Part shown: piece by piece, positions 14,200-22,197 of the stretch
How the letters are laid out: every line of letters starts with the position of its first letter
How positions within the stretch are numbered: the first letter of the stretch is position 1
From: JACXVD01 sp020446665
GTDB taxonomy: Bacteria; Pseudomonadota; Alphaproteobacteria; Sphingomonadales; Sphingomonadaceae
Direction of reading: 5' to 3'
DNA: 64,000 nucleotides
Assembly: GCA_041396905.1 (NCBI GenBank)
Contig: JAWKXQ010000001.1
Coordinates: 327,026 to 391,025, forward strand
The notes under the pieces: generated by a model
Databases searched by the model: none
The model's input: the letters and a program-made list of their open reading frames with translations, nothing else
What the model was told of the DNA's origin: nothing
Position numbers and translations under genes: made by a program

Positions 14200-16437
14200 T
14201 TGACTGACCTCTCCACCCTCTCTGAAGCCGATGTCGCCAATGAACTCATGCGGCTGGCGAAGCAGATTGCGCATCATAACCGGCTCTACCACGCAGAAGA
14301 TGCGCCGGAGATTACCGATCAGGAATATGATGCGCTGGTGAAGCGCAACGAGGCGCTGGAGGCGGCTTTTCCGCATCTGGTGCGCGAGGATAGCCCGTCC
14401 CGGCAGGTCGGGCATGAAGTGGCCTCCTCGCCGCTCAGCAAGGTCCGCCACGAGGTTCGCATGATGAGCCTCGATAACGGGTTTGACGATGAGGAAATCC
14501 GCGAATTCGTCGCGCGAGTGCGGCGCTTCCTCAATCTGGCGGACAGCGAGCCCTTGTCTTTCACCGCGGAAGACAAGATTGATGGCCTGTCCTGTTCGCT
14601 GCGCTATGAACAGGGTGAGCTGGTGCTGGCCGCCACGCGCGGCGATGGGCAGGTGGGCGAGAATGTCACCGCCAATGTGCAGCATATTGCCGATATACCG
14701 CAGCATTTGCAGGGCGAAAATTTGCCCGAGCTCTTCGAAGTGCGTGGCGAAGTCTATATGGAAAAACAGGCTTTTACCGCACTCAACGCACAATTGATGG
14801 AGGAAGCGCGCACCTCCGCAGAGGCGAAGGGTGAAGCCTTTGATCCGGACAAGGTGCGCCAGTTTGCCAACCCGCGCAATGCGGCGGCGGGATCGCTGCG
14901 GCAGAAGGATGCCAGCGTTACGGCAAAGCGTCCGCTGCGTTTCTGGACGCATGGCTGGGGGGCGGCGTCAGAGGTTCCGGGCGACAAGCAACTGGTGGTG
15001 ATGCGCCAGATCGAAGCATGGGGTTTCCCGGTCTCGCCAGACCTGAAACTGTGCGAAAATGCCGAAGAAATGCTCGCTCATTACCGCAGCATTGGGGAGC
15101 GGCGGGCGCAACTGCCCTATGAGATTGACGGGGTGGTCTACAAGGTGGACCGGCTCGACTGGCAGGGGCGGCTGGGCTTTGTCGCCAAGGCTCCGCGTTG
15201 GGCGCTGGCGCATAAATTCCCGGCGGAACAGGCGCAGACGACGCTGGAGGCCATCGACATTCAGGTGGGCCGTACGGGCAAGCTGACCCCGGTCGGGCGG
15301 CTCGCCCCGGTGCTGGTGGGCGGGGTGACCGTCACCAATGTCACGCTCCATAATCGTGACGAGATCGCGCGGCTGGGCGTGCGCCCGGGTGACCGGATCG
15401 TGGTGCAGCGGGCAGGTGACGTGATCCCGCAAGTGGTTGAAAACCTGACCCGCGATGTGGAACGTCCGGCCTTCATCTTCCCCGATCATTGCCCCGAATG
15501 CGGCAGCGAAGCGGTGGCGGAGGAGGGCGAGGTCGATGTGCGCTGCACCGGCGGGCTGATCTGCCCGGCACAGCGGACCGAGCGGCTCAAGCATTTCGTC
15601 AGCCGCGCCGCGCTCGACATTGAAGGGCTGGGCGAGAAGACCATCGAGCAATTCTTCGCGCTTGGCTGGCTGGAAAGCCCGGCGGATATTTTCCGCCTGC
15701 ACCAGCGCCGCGAAGAAATTCTCGCGCTGGACGGGTGGAAGGAAAAATCGGTCGAGAATCTGCTCGCCAGCATCGAGGCGAAGCGCGAACCCGATGCCGC
15801 ACGGCTGCTGTTTGGCCTTGGCATTCGCCATGTCGGCGCGGTGACGGCGCGGGATTTGATGAAGGAATTTCAGACGCTGGAGGCGCTGCGCGAAACCGCT
15901 GAACTGGCATCAATGCCCTCTCCCCTTCAGGGGAGAGGGAGGAGCCCCGCAGGGGCGGAGGGTGTGGGGGATGTTGCCTCTGACCCGTCGGACATTCCCC
16001 ACCCCAACCCCTCCCCTGAAGGGGAGGGGCTAGAGACTGCGACAATTGAAGCGGTTACGTTGATCACCAGCATTGACGGCATCGGCCCCGCCGTGGTCGA
16101 AGCTCTCGGCGATTTCTTCCACGAACTGCATAATGTCGCCGTTTGGGAGGATATTCTCTCCGAAGTCACCCCGCCGCCCTTTATCGTCGAAACGAAAGAA
16201 AGCCGCGTTTCCGGCAAGACCGTGGTGTTTACCGGCAAGCTGGAAACCATGAGCCGCGACGAAGCCAAGGCGCAGGCCGAGGCGTTGGGGGCGAAGGCAG
16301 CCGGTTCGGTTTCTGCCAAGACCGATCTGGTCGTCGCCGGGCCGGGCGCAGGGAGCAAGCTCAAGAAAGCGGCTGAACTGGGGATCGAAGTGATCGACGA
16401 AGCGGGTTGGGCCGAGATCGTGAAAGCGGCGGGATAG
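14200..16437 (+). CDS. ligA: NAD-dependent DNA ligase LigA with an in-frame palindromic insertion
   Basis: 745 residues from TTG 14200, with GAGGGGG 7 bp upstream; no in-frame ATG occurs before the conserved N-terminus HHNRLYHAEDAPEITDQEYDAL. Adenylation domain with KIDG (K126), OB fold, zinc finger (CPECGSE ... RCTGGLICPAQ), HhH region and C-terminal BRCT (SGKTVVFTGKLETMSRDEAK). The enzyme seals nicks using NAD+ and is essential. Residues 573-610 (PSPLQGRGRSPAGAEG onward) are encoded by a 114-bp repeat element inserted in frame in the HhH region just before SIDGIGPAVVEALGDFF; without it the protein would be 707 residues, the usual size. CinA-like gene follows after 3 nt. Confidence 0.95.
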   Translation: MTDLSTLSEADVANELMRLAKQIAHHNRLYHAEDAPEITDQEYDALVKRNEALEAAFPHLVREDSPSRQVGHEVASSPLSKVRHEVRMMSLDNGFDDEEIREFVARVRRFLNLADSEPLSFTAEDKIDGLSCSLRYEQGELVLAATRGDGQVGENVTANVQHIADIPQHLQGENLPELFEVRGEVYMEKQAFTALNAQLMEEARTSAEAKGEAFDPDKVRQFANPRNAAAGSLRQKDASVTAKRPLRFWTHGWGAASEVPGDKQLVVMRQIEAWGFPVSPDLKLCENAEEMLAHYRSIGERRAQLPYEIDGVVYKVDRLDWQGRLGFVAKAPRWALAHKFPAEQAQTTLEAIDIQVGRTGKLTPVGRLAPVLVGGVTVTNVTLHNRDEIARLGVRPGDRIVVQRAGDVIPQVVENLTRDVERPAFIFPDHCPECGSEAVAEEGEVDVRCTGGLICPAQRTERLKHFVSRAALDIEGLGEKTIEQFFALGWLESPADIFRLHQRREEILALDGWKEKSVENLLASIEAKREPDAARLLFGLGIRHVGAVTARDLMKEFQTLEALRETAELASMPSPLQGRGRSPAGAEGVGDVASDPSDIPHPNPSPEGEGLETATIEAVTLITSIDGIGPAVVEALGDFFHELHNVAVWEDILSEVTPPPFIVETKESRVSGKTVVFTGKLETMSRDEAKAQAEALGAKAAGSVSAKTDLVVAGPGAGSKLKKAAELGIEVIDEAGWAEIVKAAG
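15916..16029 (+). repeat. In-frame palindromic element inside ligA
   Basis: 114 bp (38 codons). Perfect hairpin CCCTCTCCCC-TTCA-GGGGAGAGGG at 15916-15939, a small GCCCC-GCA-GGGGC at 15944-15956, and a perfect CCCCTCCCC-TGAA-GGGGAGGGG at 16008-16029. The two ends are inverted relatives of each other, and the right arm (read in reverse complement) matches the repeats flanking the DUF559 gene, including the GGGGTTGGGG-type stretch. No stop codon in the ligA frame. No clear target-site duplication is visible. Confidence 0.85.
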
Positions 16438-16440
16438 ATC

Positions 16441-16932
16441 ATGCTGGATGAATTCCACCCACAGGCGCGCCGCATTGCCGATCTGCTGCGCCAGCGCGGA
16501 GAGAAGATCGCCGTGGCCGATGGCGCGACAGGCGGGTTGATCGCGGCGTCACTGCTGACTGTGCCGGGCGCGCTGGATTTCTTCGTCGGGGGCGGGGTGG
16601 TCTATTCCCTGCGTGCCCGCGATGTGTTGTTCGATCTGCCGCGCGCGGCCTATCAGGGGATGCAGGGCGCGAGCGAGGAATATGCCTTGCTTCAAGCGCG
16701 GGCGATCCGCGACAATTTTCGCGCCGACTGGGGCATTGCTGAAAGCGGATCGGTGGGTGGTTCGGTCCATCCCGGCGGCGCGCCGGCCGGGCGCAGCTGT
16801 GCAGCGGTGGTGGGACCAGACGGGTTCGAAATGTCACAGCTCACGGAAACGGGCAGCGATGACCGGATCGCCAATATGGCGGGTTTTACCCGCGCCGCGC
16901 TGGCGTTTCTGGAACAGGCACTCAGCCGCTAG
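16441..16932 (+). CDS. CinA C-terminal-domain (PncC-like) protein with altered active-site motif
   Basis: 163 residues resembling the CinA/PncC NMN amidohydrolase domain: GGLIAASLLTVPGALDFFVGG matches the family GGLIA-xxLT-VPGSS-xxF-xGG. The usual active-site AESCTGG reads VADGATGG here, and the later TGxAGPxGG motif is replaced by AESGSVGGSVHPGGAP. Loss of the catalytic serine region suggests it no longer deamidates NMN. It follows ligA by 3 nt, so the NAD-consuming ligase and a protein from a family that recycles its product NMN are in one operon. The stop shares CTAG with convergent prmA. Confidence 0.7.
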   Translation: MLDEFHPQARRIADLLRQRGEKIAVADGATGGLIAASLLTVPGALDFFVGGGVVYSLRARDVLFDLPRAAYQGMQGASEEYALLQARAIRDNFRADWGIAESGSVGGSVHPGGAPAGRSCAAVVGPDGFEMSQLTETGSDDRIANMAGFTRAALAFLEQALSR

Positions 16933-17831
16933 AGCCGCTTCTTCAGCCACAATATCGACCAGTCGCCATTGACCAGCCGCGCAGCAAGGCGAAAGCCTGC
17001 CTTGCGATAGGCGGTGCGCACCTTGGCTTCCTGCGTTTCCAGCAGGCCCGCCAGCAATACATGCCCGCCCGGCGGCACCGATGCGCCGAAATCGGGGGCG
17101 AGCTCCACCAGCGGCCCGGCGAGGATATTGGCGATCAGGAGATCATAGGGCCCCCGCGCTTGCAGCAGCGGGTCTTCCATCCCGTCAGCCACCACCATGG
17201 TCAGCGCGCCGATCCCGGCGCCCATGGGGATCGCATTTTCGGCAGCATTATGCTCGACCACGCCAACACAGATCGCATCAATATCGCTCGCGGTGGATTT
17301 GGAATGCGGCCACAGATGCAACGCGGCAAAGGCGAGCAGGCCGGTGCCAGTGCCGATATCGGCGACATTGCGGGCGATCACCCCTTGCGCCTTCATATGG
17401 GTCAGCATGGCAAGGCAGCCCGCGGTGGTTTCATGCTGGCCGGTGCCAAAGGCCTGGCTCGCCGGAATCACGAAGCTGCAAATGCCCGGCGCGTCGCTGG
17501 GCGGGTAATCGGGCGTGTGGATATGGAAACAGCCCGCCTGAATTGGCTCCACCCCTTGCTGGCTCAGCACCAGCCAGTCTTCATCGGGCAATTTCTCGGC
17601 CGTCAGCTCTGGCGCCCCGCCTTCAAACAGTGCGGCCACCATCGCCCGGTCCGCCTTGGTCGGCTTGCGCGGGAAATAGGCGTCCAGCCGCCAGTCATCC
17701 GGGCGGTCATCAGCCAGTTCAAAGCCGGTCAGGACGACTTCGAAATCCCAGTCCACCGCATCTTCCTGCGCCACCAGCGCCGCACGGATCGTCTGCTTGT
17801 CGCCAAAGGCGGTGAGTTTCCAGCTGGTCAT
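16929..17831 (-). CDS. prmA: Ribosomal protein L11 methyltransferase
   Basis: 300 residues from ATG 17831; the longer opening to 17981 lies inside the upstream gene. C-terminal SAM-binding domain with PASQAFGTGQHETTAGCL, VADIGTGTGLLAFAAL and DLLIANILAGPLVELAP, the PrmA signatures (NPPF-like loop reads ANIL as usual). It trimethylates ribosomal protein L11. The start overlaps the stop of the upstream metallo-beta-lactamase by 4 nt (ATGA), so translation is coupled. Convergent with the CinA-like gene at a shared CTAG (16929-16932). Confidence 0.92.
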   Translation of the reverse strand: MTSWKLTAFGDKQTIRAALVAQEDAVDWDFEVVLTGFELADDRPDDWRLDAYFPRKPTKADRAMVAALFEGGAPELTAEKLPDEDWLVLSQQGVEPIQAGCFHIHTPDYPPSDAPGICSFVIPASQAFGTGQHETTAGCLAMLTHMKAQGVIARNVADIGTGTGLLAFAALHLWPHSKSTASDIDAICVGVVEHNAAENAIPMGAGIGALTMVVADGMEDPLLQARGPYDLLIANILAGPLVELAPDFGASVPPGGHVLLAGLLETQEAKVRTAYRKAGFRLAARLVNGDWSILWLKKRL

Positions 17832-18727
17832 TTGCGCTCTTTTGCTAACCGTTTGTCGAGCCGCTTGCCGATGGATTTTGCATAGGCCTTGCACCCATCG
17901 GAGCTGCGCAATCCCTGTTTTGAGAGCATCCGCTTGCGCATGTCGCTGGCGGATGGATGCGGGGTCAGCACGATATCGCATTCCAGCGATCCAAGCTTTG
18001 CGAGGCCCGCGCGATAGGCGGCGAGATAGTCCGGATGATCGGAGAAGCGATAATCATCGCGGCTGACGGGGCTGAGACTGTCGGCATAGACAATGGTCGC
18101 GCAATCATCCCCGTCGCAGCTTTGCCAGCTCCAGCTCATGGCTCCGGGGGTGTGGCCGGGCGTGGCAATGGCTTGCAGATCAATCCCGAACATGCTGGCC
18201 GCTTCCCCATCGCGCACGGAACGCACGCTGGCCACCGGGGCCATGGGAGGATGCATACCTGCTTGCGGGTCTCGCGGGTCGGCCTCGCCCGAGCGGATCA
18301 CCGCAGAGGCACCCCATCCGGCATAGACGGTTGCCCCTGATAATTGCTGCATCCGCGCCATTCCGCCCACATGATCGAAATGATCATGGCTGACAAAGAG
18401 CGCCTTCACATCGCTGATCGAATAGCCGAGCGCGGCGATATTGGCTGTGACGACTTCCGAGCCTGCCTCGGTCCCGCTGTCAAACAGCAGCAGCCCGCCA
18501 TCTCCCACCACCAGAATGGCCGCTATGCCGCATGTGCCGACATAATAGCTGTTGCCATGGATGCGATAGGGCGGAGCGGGTTTGTCCCATTCATCCCAAT
18601 CCGTGCAGGCAGCCGCCCAGGCCGCCTGATCGGCCGCAGGGGATTGCGCGTCGCCGGGCGACGGGGACGCTGCAATTCCGGCGGCTGCGGCCAGCGCGGC
18701 CATGAAAGATTTGAACTTAGCGGACAT
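17828..18727 (-). CDS. Subclass B3 metallo-beta-lactamase
   Basis: 299 residues from ATG 18727 with a signal peptide (residues about 1-28, cleaved near GDAQS). The zinc ligands of subclass B3 are all visible: H114-x-H116-x-D118-H119 (SHDHFDHVGG), H192 in TPGHTPGAMSW and H257 in LTPHPSASD. YADSLSPVSRDDYRFSDHP is the characteristic B3 stretch. The enzyme should hydrolyse penicillins, cephalosporins and carbapenems in the periplasm. Similar enzymes are known from Erythrobacter and other sphingomonads. It overlaps the upstream SDR gene by 11 nt and downstream prmA by 4 nt, so expression follows that operon and no operator of its own is visible. Confidence 0.9.
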   Translation of the reverse strand: MSAKFKSFMAALAAAAGIAASPSPGDAQSPAADQAAWAAACTDWDEWDKPAPPYRIHGNSYYVGTCGIAAILVVGDGGLLLFDSGTEAGSEVVTANIAALGYSISDVKALFVSHDHFDHVGGMARMQQLSGATVYAGWGASAVIRSGEADPRDPQAGMHPPMAPVASVRSVRDGEAASMFGIDLQAIATPGHTPGAMSWSWQSCDGDDCATIVYADSLSPVSRDDYRFSDHPDYLAAYRAGLAKLGSLECDIVLTPHPSASDMRKRMLSKQGLRSSDGCKAYAKSIGKRLDKRLAKERK

Positions 18728-19433
18728 AGCTCGCCCCATTGGCATCGAGCACCGCCCCTGTCATGCTTTCCGGAGCATCGAGCGCACAGAAAACCGCAAT
18801 GCTGGCGATTTCTTCGGGCGTGGCGACCCGGCCCAGCGGGATATCGGCCAGCAATCCCGGTCCGCCACGGCTGGCAAGATAGTCTCCGGCCATGTCGGTA
18901 TCGGTAAAGCCGGGGCAGATGCAGTAACTGAGGATTCCTTCGCGGGCATAATGGCGCGCAATCGTCTTGTGCAGGGCCACCATGCCGCCCTTGGCCGCTG
19001 CATAATGCCAGTGTTCCGGCGAATCACCGCGATAGGCGGCGCGGCTGGCAATATGGACGATTCGCCCCGAAATGCCCGTCTCTTGCCAGTGGCGCACGGC
19101 AAAGCGGCTGAGCTGGGCCGCGGAGGTGAGATTGATCCGAAGCGATTCTTCCCACGCGTCGAGCCATTCAATATCCGACGAATCGAGCGGGGAGGCAGAG
19201 AAGAGTCCGGCATTGTTGACCAGCACGTCGATCCGCCCGCCTGCCTGGTCCAGCGCCTGTTCCCACAGGAATTGCGGGGCGACCGGCTCACGGAAATCTG
19301 CGCCTACTTGCCCCTCTGGCCCCGGATGGCTGGCATGGCGGATGACTTTCGCCCCGCGCACTGCCAGCAATTCCGCGATTGAGAGGCCAATTCCGCGGCT
19401 TGCGCCGGTCACAAGGATATTTTTCGCGTCCAT
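18717..19433 (-). CDS. Short-chain dehydrogenase/reductase (SDR)
   Basis: 238 residues from ATG 19433. Rossmann nucleotide-binding motif VTGASRGIG (residues 8-16), NNAG, catalytic serine in HIASRAAYRG, and YAAAK with the active-site Tyr/Lys; typical classical SDR of the FabG type. Oxidises or reduces an unidentified alcohol/ketone with NAD(P). First gene of the SDR / B3 beta-lactamase / prmA operon. No Shine-Dalgarno sequence is seen; a promoter with -10 ending 7 bp before the ATG suggests a leaderless mRNA. Confidence 0.88.
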   Translation of the reverse strand: MDAKNILVTGASRGIGLSIAELLAVRGAKVIRHASHPGPEGQVGADFREPVAPQFLWEQALDQAGGRIDVLVNNAGLFSASPLDSSDIEWLDAWEESLRINLTSAAQLSRFAVRHWQETGISGRIVHIASRAAYRGDSPEHWHYAAAKGGMVALHKTIARHYAREGILSYCICPGFTDTDMAGDYLASRGGPGLLADIPLGRVATPEEIASIAVFCALDAPESMTGAVLDANGASYVR

Positions 19434-19440
19434 GGAGTTA

Positions 19441-19469
19441 GGGATAGGCGGATGAGGCAACAGCGCCAA
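19441..19469 (-). promoter_or_regulatory. Candidate promoter of the SDR-beta-lactamase-prmA operon (leaderless)
   Basis: On the minus strand TTGGCG is followed after 17 bp by TATCCC, and 7 bp later by the SDR ATG. Spacing matches the proposed bamD promoter, including the same TTGGCG -35. It would place the transcription start at or beside the start codon. Coordinates are approximate. Confidence 0.4.
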
Positions 19470-19590
19470 GGCCCAGTAACATGGTGCTTGGCCTCTTGGC
19501 TGGCTTGCCACGCCGCGTCATTTCGCTAAGGGGTGGCTACAGATCCCGGCGCCGGGGGGCGGCGCACAGATTGATCCGGAAGAGTCCAAC

Positions 19591-19971
19591 ATGGCCAACC
19601 GACCACTCTCACCGCATTTGCAAATCTGGAAATGGGGCCCGCATATGCTGGTGTCCATTCTCCACCGCGTGACCGGCGACGGCATGGCGCTGGTCGGGCT
19701 GGGGGTTCTGCTGTGGTGGCTGGGTGCCATGGCCAGCGGGCCGGAAGCCTATAAGGACTTTCAGGCGCTGGCGACTTCGCCGCTGGGCTGGGTTGTGCTG
19801 GTGGGCCTCAGTTGGGCCTTCTTCACGCATATGATGTCGGGCCTGCGCCACTTCGTGCTGGATATCGGGGCCGGGTTCGAACTGGACACGAACCGCCTCT
19901 GGTCCATCGTCAGCCCAATTCTGGGCATCCTGCTCACTGCCGGCTTCTGGGCCGCCATTCTTTATCTCTGA
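19591..19971 (+). CDS. sdhC: Succinate dehydrogenase cytochrome b556 subunit
   Basis: 126 residues with GGAAGAG upstream. Starts MANRPLSPHLQIWKWGPHM, the conserved RPLSPHLQIY-type SdhC N-terminus. Contains SILHRVTGDGM (quinone-site Ser/Arg) and HMMSGLRHFVLD with the haem-ligand histidine; three membrane helices. With SdhD it anchors the SdhA/SdhB dimer in the inner membrane and passes electrons to ubiquinone. First gene of sdhCDA. Confidence 0.96.
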   Translation: MANRPLSPHLQIWKWGPHMLVSILHRVTGDGMALVGLGVLLWWLGAMASGPEAYKDFQALATSPLGWVVLVGLSWAFFTHMMSGLRHFVLDIGAGFELDTNRLWSIVSPILGILLTAGFWAAILYL

Positions 19972-19982
19972 GGATTACGGAC

Positions 19983-20369
19983 ATGGGTAACGGAACCTCT
20001 CTCGGACGCGTGCGCGGGCTCGGCTCTGCGCATCATGGCGCGCATCACTGGCTGGTGCAGCGCTTCACCGCCATCGGCAATCTGGTGCTGATGCTGTTTC
20101 TGGCAGTATCCTTCATCCTGCTGCCCGACTTTGAATTTGGCACAGTCACCGCCTATTTCTCCAAGCCGGTCCCGGCGATGGCGATGATCCTGCTGATCGT
20201 CAGCACGTTCTGGCATGCGCGCCTTGGCCTGCAGGTGCTGGCTGAAGACTATGTGCAGGGCGCGGGCAACAAGTTTGCCGTGCTGACTCTGCTTAACCTT
20301 GCAACGATTGGCGGCGGCGCCTTTGGCATTTTCTGCATTGTCCGCCTCGCCCTGGGAGGAGCCGCCTGA
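19983..20369 (+). CDS. sdhD: Succinate dehydrogenase hydrophobic membrane anchor subunit
   Basis: 128 residues from ATG 19983. SAHHGAHHWLVQRFTAIGNLVL and the HARLGLQVLAEDYV segment with the conserved haem-ligand histidine and Asp-Tyr of the quinone site identify SdhD. Three membrane helices. The stop codon region overlaps the sdhA start by one base (TGATG at 20367-20371), so the subunits are coupled. Confidence 0.95.
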   Translation: MGNGTSLGRVRGLGSAHHGAHHWLVQRFTAIGNLVLMLFLAVSFILLPDFEFGTVTAYFSKPVPAMAMILLIVSTFWHARLGLQVLAEDYVQGAGNKFAVLTLLNLATIGGGAFGIFCIVRLALGGAA

Positions 20370-22192
20370 TGGCCTCTGAGAACTCCACGCAGTCTGCTTA
20401 CACAATCATCGACCACACCTATGACGTGGTGGTTGTCGGGGCCGGCGGGTCTGGCCTGCGCGCCACGATGGGCTCTGCCGAAGCCGGGCTGAAGACCGCC
20501 AATATCTCCAAGGTTTTCCCCACACGCAGCCACACAGTGGCGGCGCAGGGCGGCATCGCCGCTTCGCTGAAGAACAACACGCCGGACCATTGGCAGTGGC
20601 ATATGTATGACACTGTGAAAGGGTCTGACTGGCTGGGTGATCAGGACGCGATTGAATATCTGGTGCGCGAAGCGCCCGAGGCGATCCTTGAGCTGGAACA
20701 TGCCGGCATGCCCTTCAGCCGCAATGAAGACGGCACGATCTATCAGCGCCCCTTTGGCGGCCATATGCAGAATATGGGTGAAGGCCCCCCGGTGCAGCGC
20801 ACTTGCGCGGCGGCTGACCGTACCGGCCATGCGATGCTGCATACGCTCTATCAGCAGAGCCTGAAATATGACGCGGATTTCTTCATCGAATATTTCGCGC
20901 TCGACCTGATCATGAAGGACGGCAAATGCGTTGGCGTGATCGCCATGTGCCTTGATGACGGGACGATCCACCGCTTCCGCAGCCATGCCGTGGTGCTGGC
21001 CACGGGCGGCTATGGCCGCAGCTATTTCACCTGCACCAGCGCCCATACCTGCACCGGTGATGGCGGCGGCATGGTGCTGCGCGCGGGCCTGCCGCTGCAG
21101 GACATGGAATTCGTGCAGTTCCACCCCACCGGCATTTATGGCGCGGGTGTGCTCATTACCGAGGGTGCACGCGGTGAAGGTGGTTACCTTACCAACAGCG
21201 AAGGCGAGCGTTTCATGGAACGCTATGCGCCGAGTGCGAAGGACCTCGCCAGCCGTGACGTTGTGTCACGCTCCATGGCGCTGGAAATCCGCGAAGGGCG
21301 CGGGGTTGGCCCGAATAAGGACCACATCTTCCTGCATCTCGACCATATTGATCCCAAGGTGCTGGCACAGCGCCTGCCGGGGATCACGGAAAGCGGCAAG
21401 ATTTTCGCCGGTGTCGATCTGACCCGCCAGCCGCTGCCAGTGGTACCGACAGTCCACTATAATATGGGCGGCATCCCGACCAATTATCATGGCGAAGTGA
21501 TGACCATCGGGGCCGATGGCAATCCGGAAACCGTGGTGCCGGGGCTGTTCGCCGTGGGCGAGGCCGCCTGCGTCTCTGTCCATGGTGCCAACCGTCTTGG
21601 TTCGAACTCGCTGACCGATCTCGTGGTGTTTGGCCGCGCGGCTGGCCTGCGGGTAAAGGAACTTATCACGCCGGGCACTGCGCATGATGAACTCCCGGCT
21701 GACAGCGCTGATTTCGCGCTGGGCCGTCTGGACCATTTCCGCAACGCCAATGGCAGCCTGCCTACCGCAGAAATCCGCGTGAACATGCAGAAGACCATGG
21801 CCGGCCACGCCGCTGTGTTCCGCACGGATGAAGTGATGGCGGAAGGTGTCGAGAAGCTCACCGAGATCAACAAGCAGATGCAGGACATCAAGGTCACGGA
21901 CCGCTCGCTGGTCTGGAACAGCGACCTGATTGAAACGCTGGAGCTTGATAACCTCATGGCGCAATCCTGTGTCACCATGAGCTCGGCCTATAACCGCAAG
22001 GAAAGCCGCGGCGCCCACGCGCATGAGGATTTCCCCGACCGGAACGATGCCGAATGGATGAAGCACACCGCCGCCTGGTTCGAAGGCTGGGGCGGCAAGG
22101 GCGGCAAGGTCACCATCGACTATCGCCCGGTGCATGACTTCACGCTCACGGATGATGCGGAATATATCAAACCGAAGGCGCGGGTTTATTGA
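20369..22192 (+). CDS. sdhA: Succinate dehydrogenase flavoprotein subunit
   Basis: 607 residues, full length. FAD-binding VVVVGAGGSGLRA, the covalent flavin histidine H55 in RSHTVAAQGGI, HPTGIYGAG and the catalytic arginine region RLGSNSLTDLVVFG are present. Oxidises succinate to fumarate in the TCA cycle and complex II. The iron-sulfur subunit gene sdhB, which normally follows, is absent; an HNH endonuclease gene begins 5 nt after the sdhA stop. Confidence 0.97.
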   Translation: MASENSTQSAYTIIDHTYDVVVVGAGGSGLRATMGSAEAGLKTANISKVFPTRSHTVAAQGGIAASLKNNTPDHWQWHMYDTVKGSDWLGDQDAIEYLVREAPEAILELEHAGMPFSRNEDGTIYQRPFGGHMQNMGEGPPVQRTCAAADRTGHAMLHTLYQQSLKYDADFFIEYFALDLIMKDGKCVGVIAMCLDDGTIHRFRSHAVVLATGGYGRSYFTCTSAHTCTGDGGGMVLRAGLPLQDMEFVQFHPTGIYGAGVLITEGARGEGGYLTNSEGERFMERYAPSAKDLASRDVVSRSMALEIREGRGVGPNKDHIFLHLDHIDPKVLAQRLPGITESGKIFAGVDLTRQPLPVVPTVHYNMGGIPTNYHGEVMTIGADGNPETVVPGLFAVGEAACVSVHGANRLGSNSLTDLVVFGRAAGLRVKELITPGTAHDELPADSADFALGRLDHFRNANGSLPTAEIRVNMQKTMAGHAAVFRTDEVMAEGVEKLTEINKQMQDIKVTDRSLVWNSDLIETLELDNLMAQSCVTMSSAYNRKESRGAHAHEDFPDRNDAEWMKHTAAWFEGWGGKGGKVTIDYRPVHDFTLTDDAEYIKPKARVY

Positions 22193-22197
22193 GATAG

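Noticed and set aside
16929..17981. Longer prmA starting at 17981
   Set aside because: The extra 50 codons lie inside the beta-lactamase gene; the conserved PrmA N-terminus begins at ATG 17831 with a coupled ATGA overlap.
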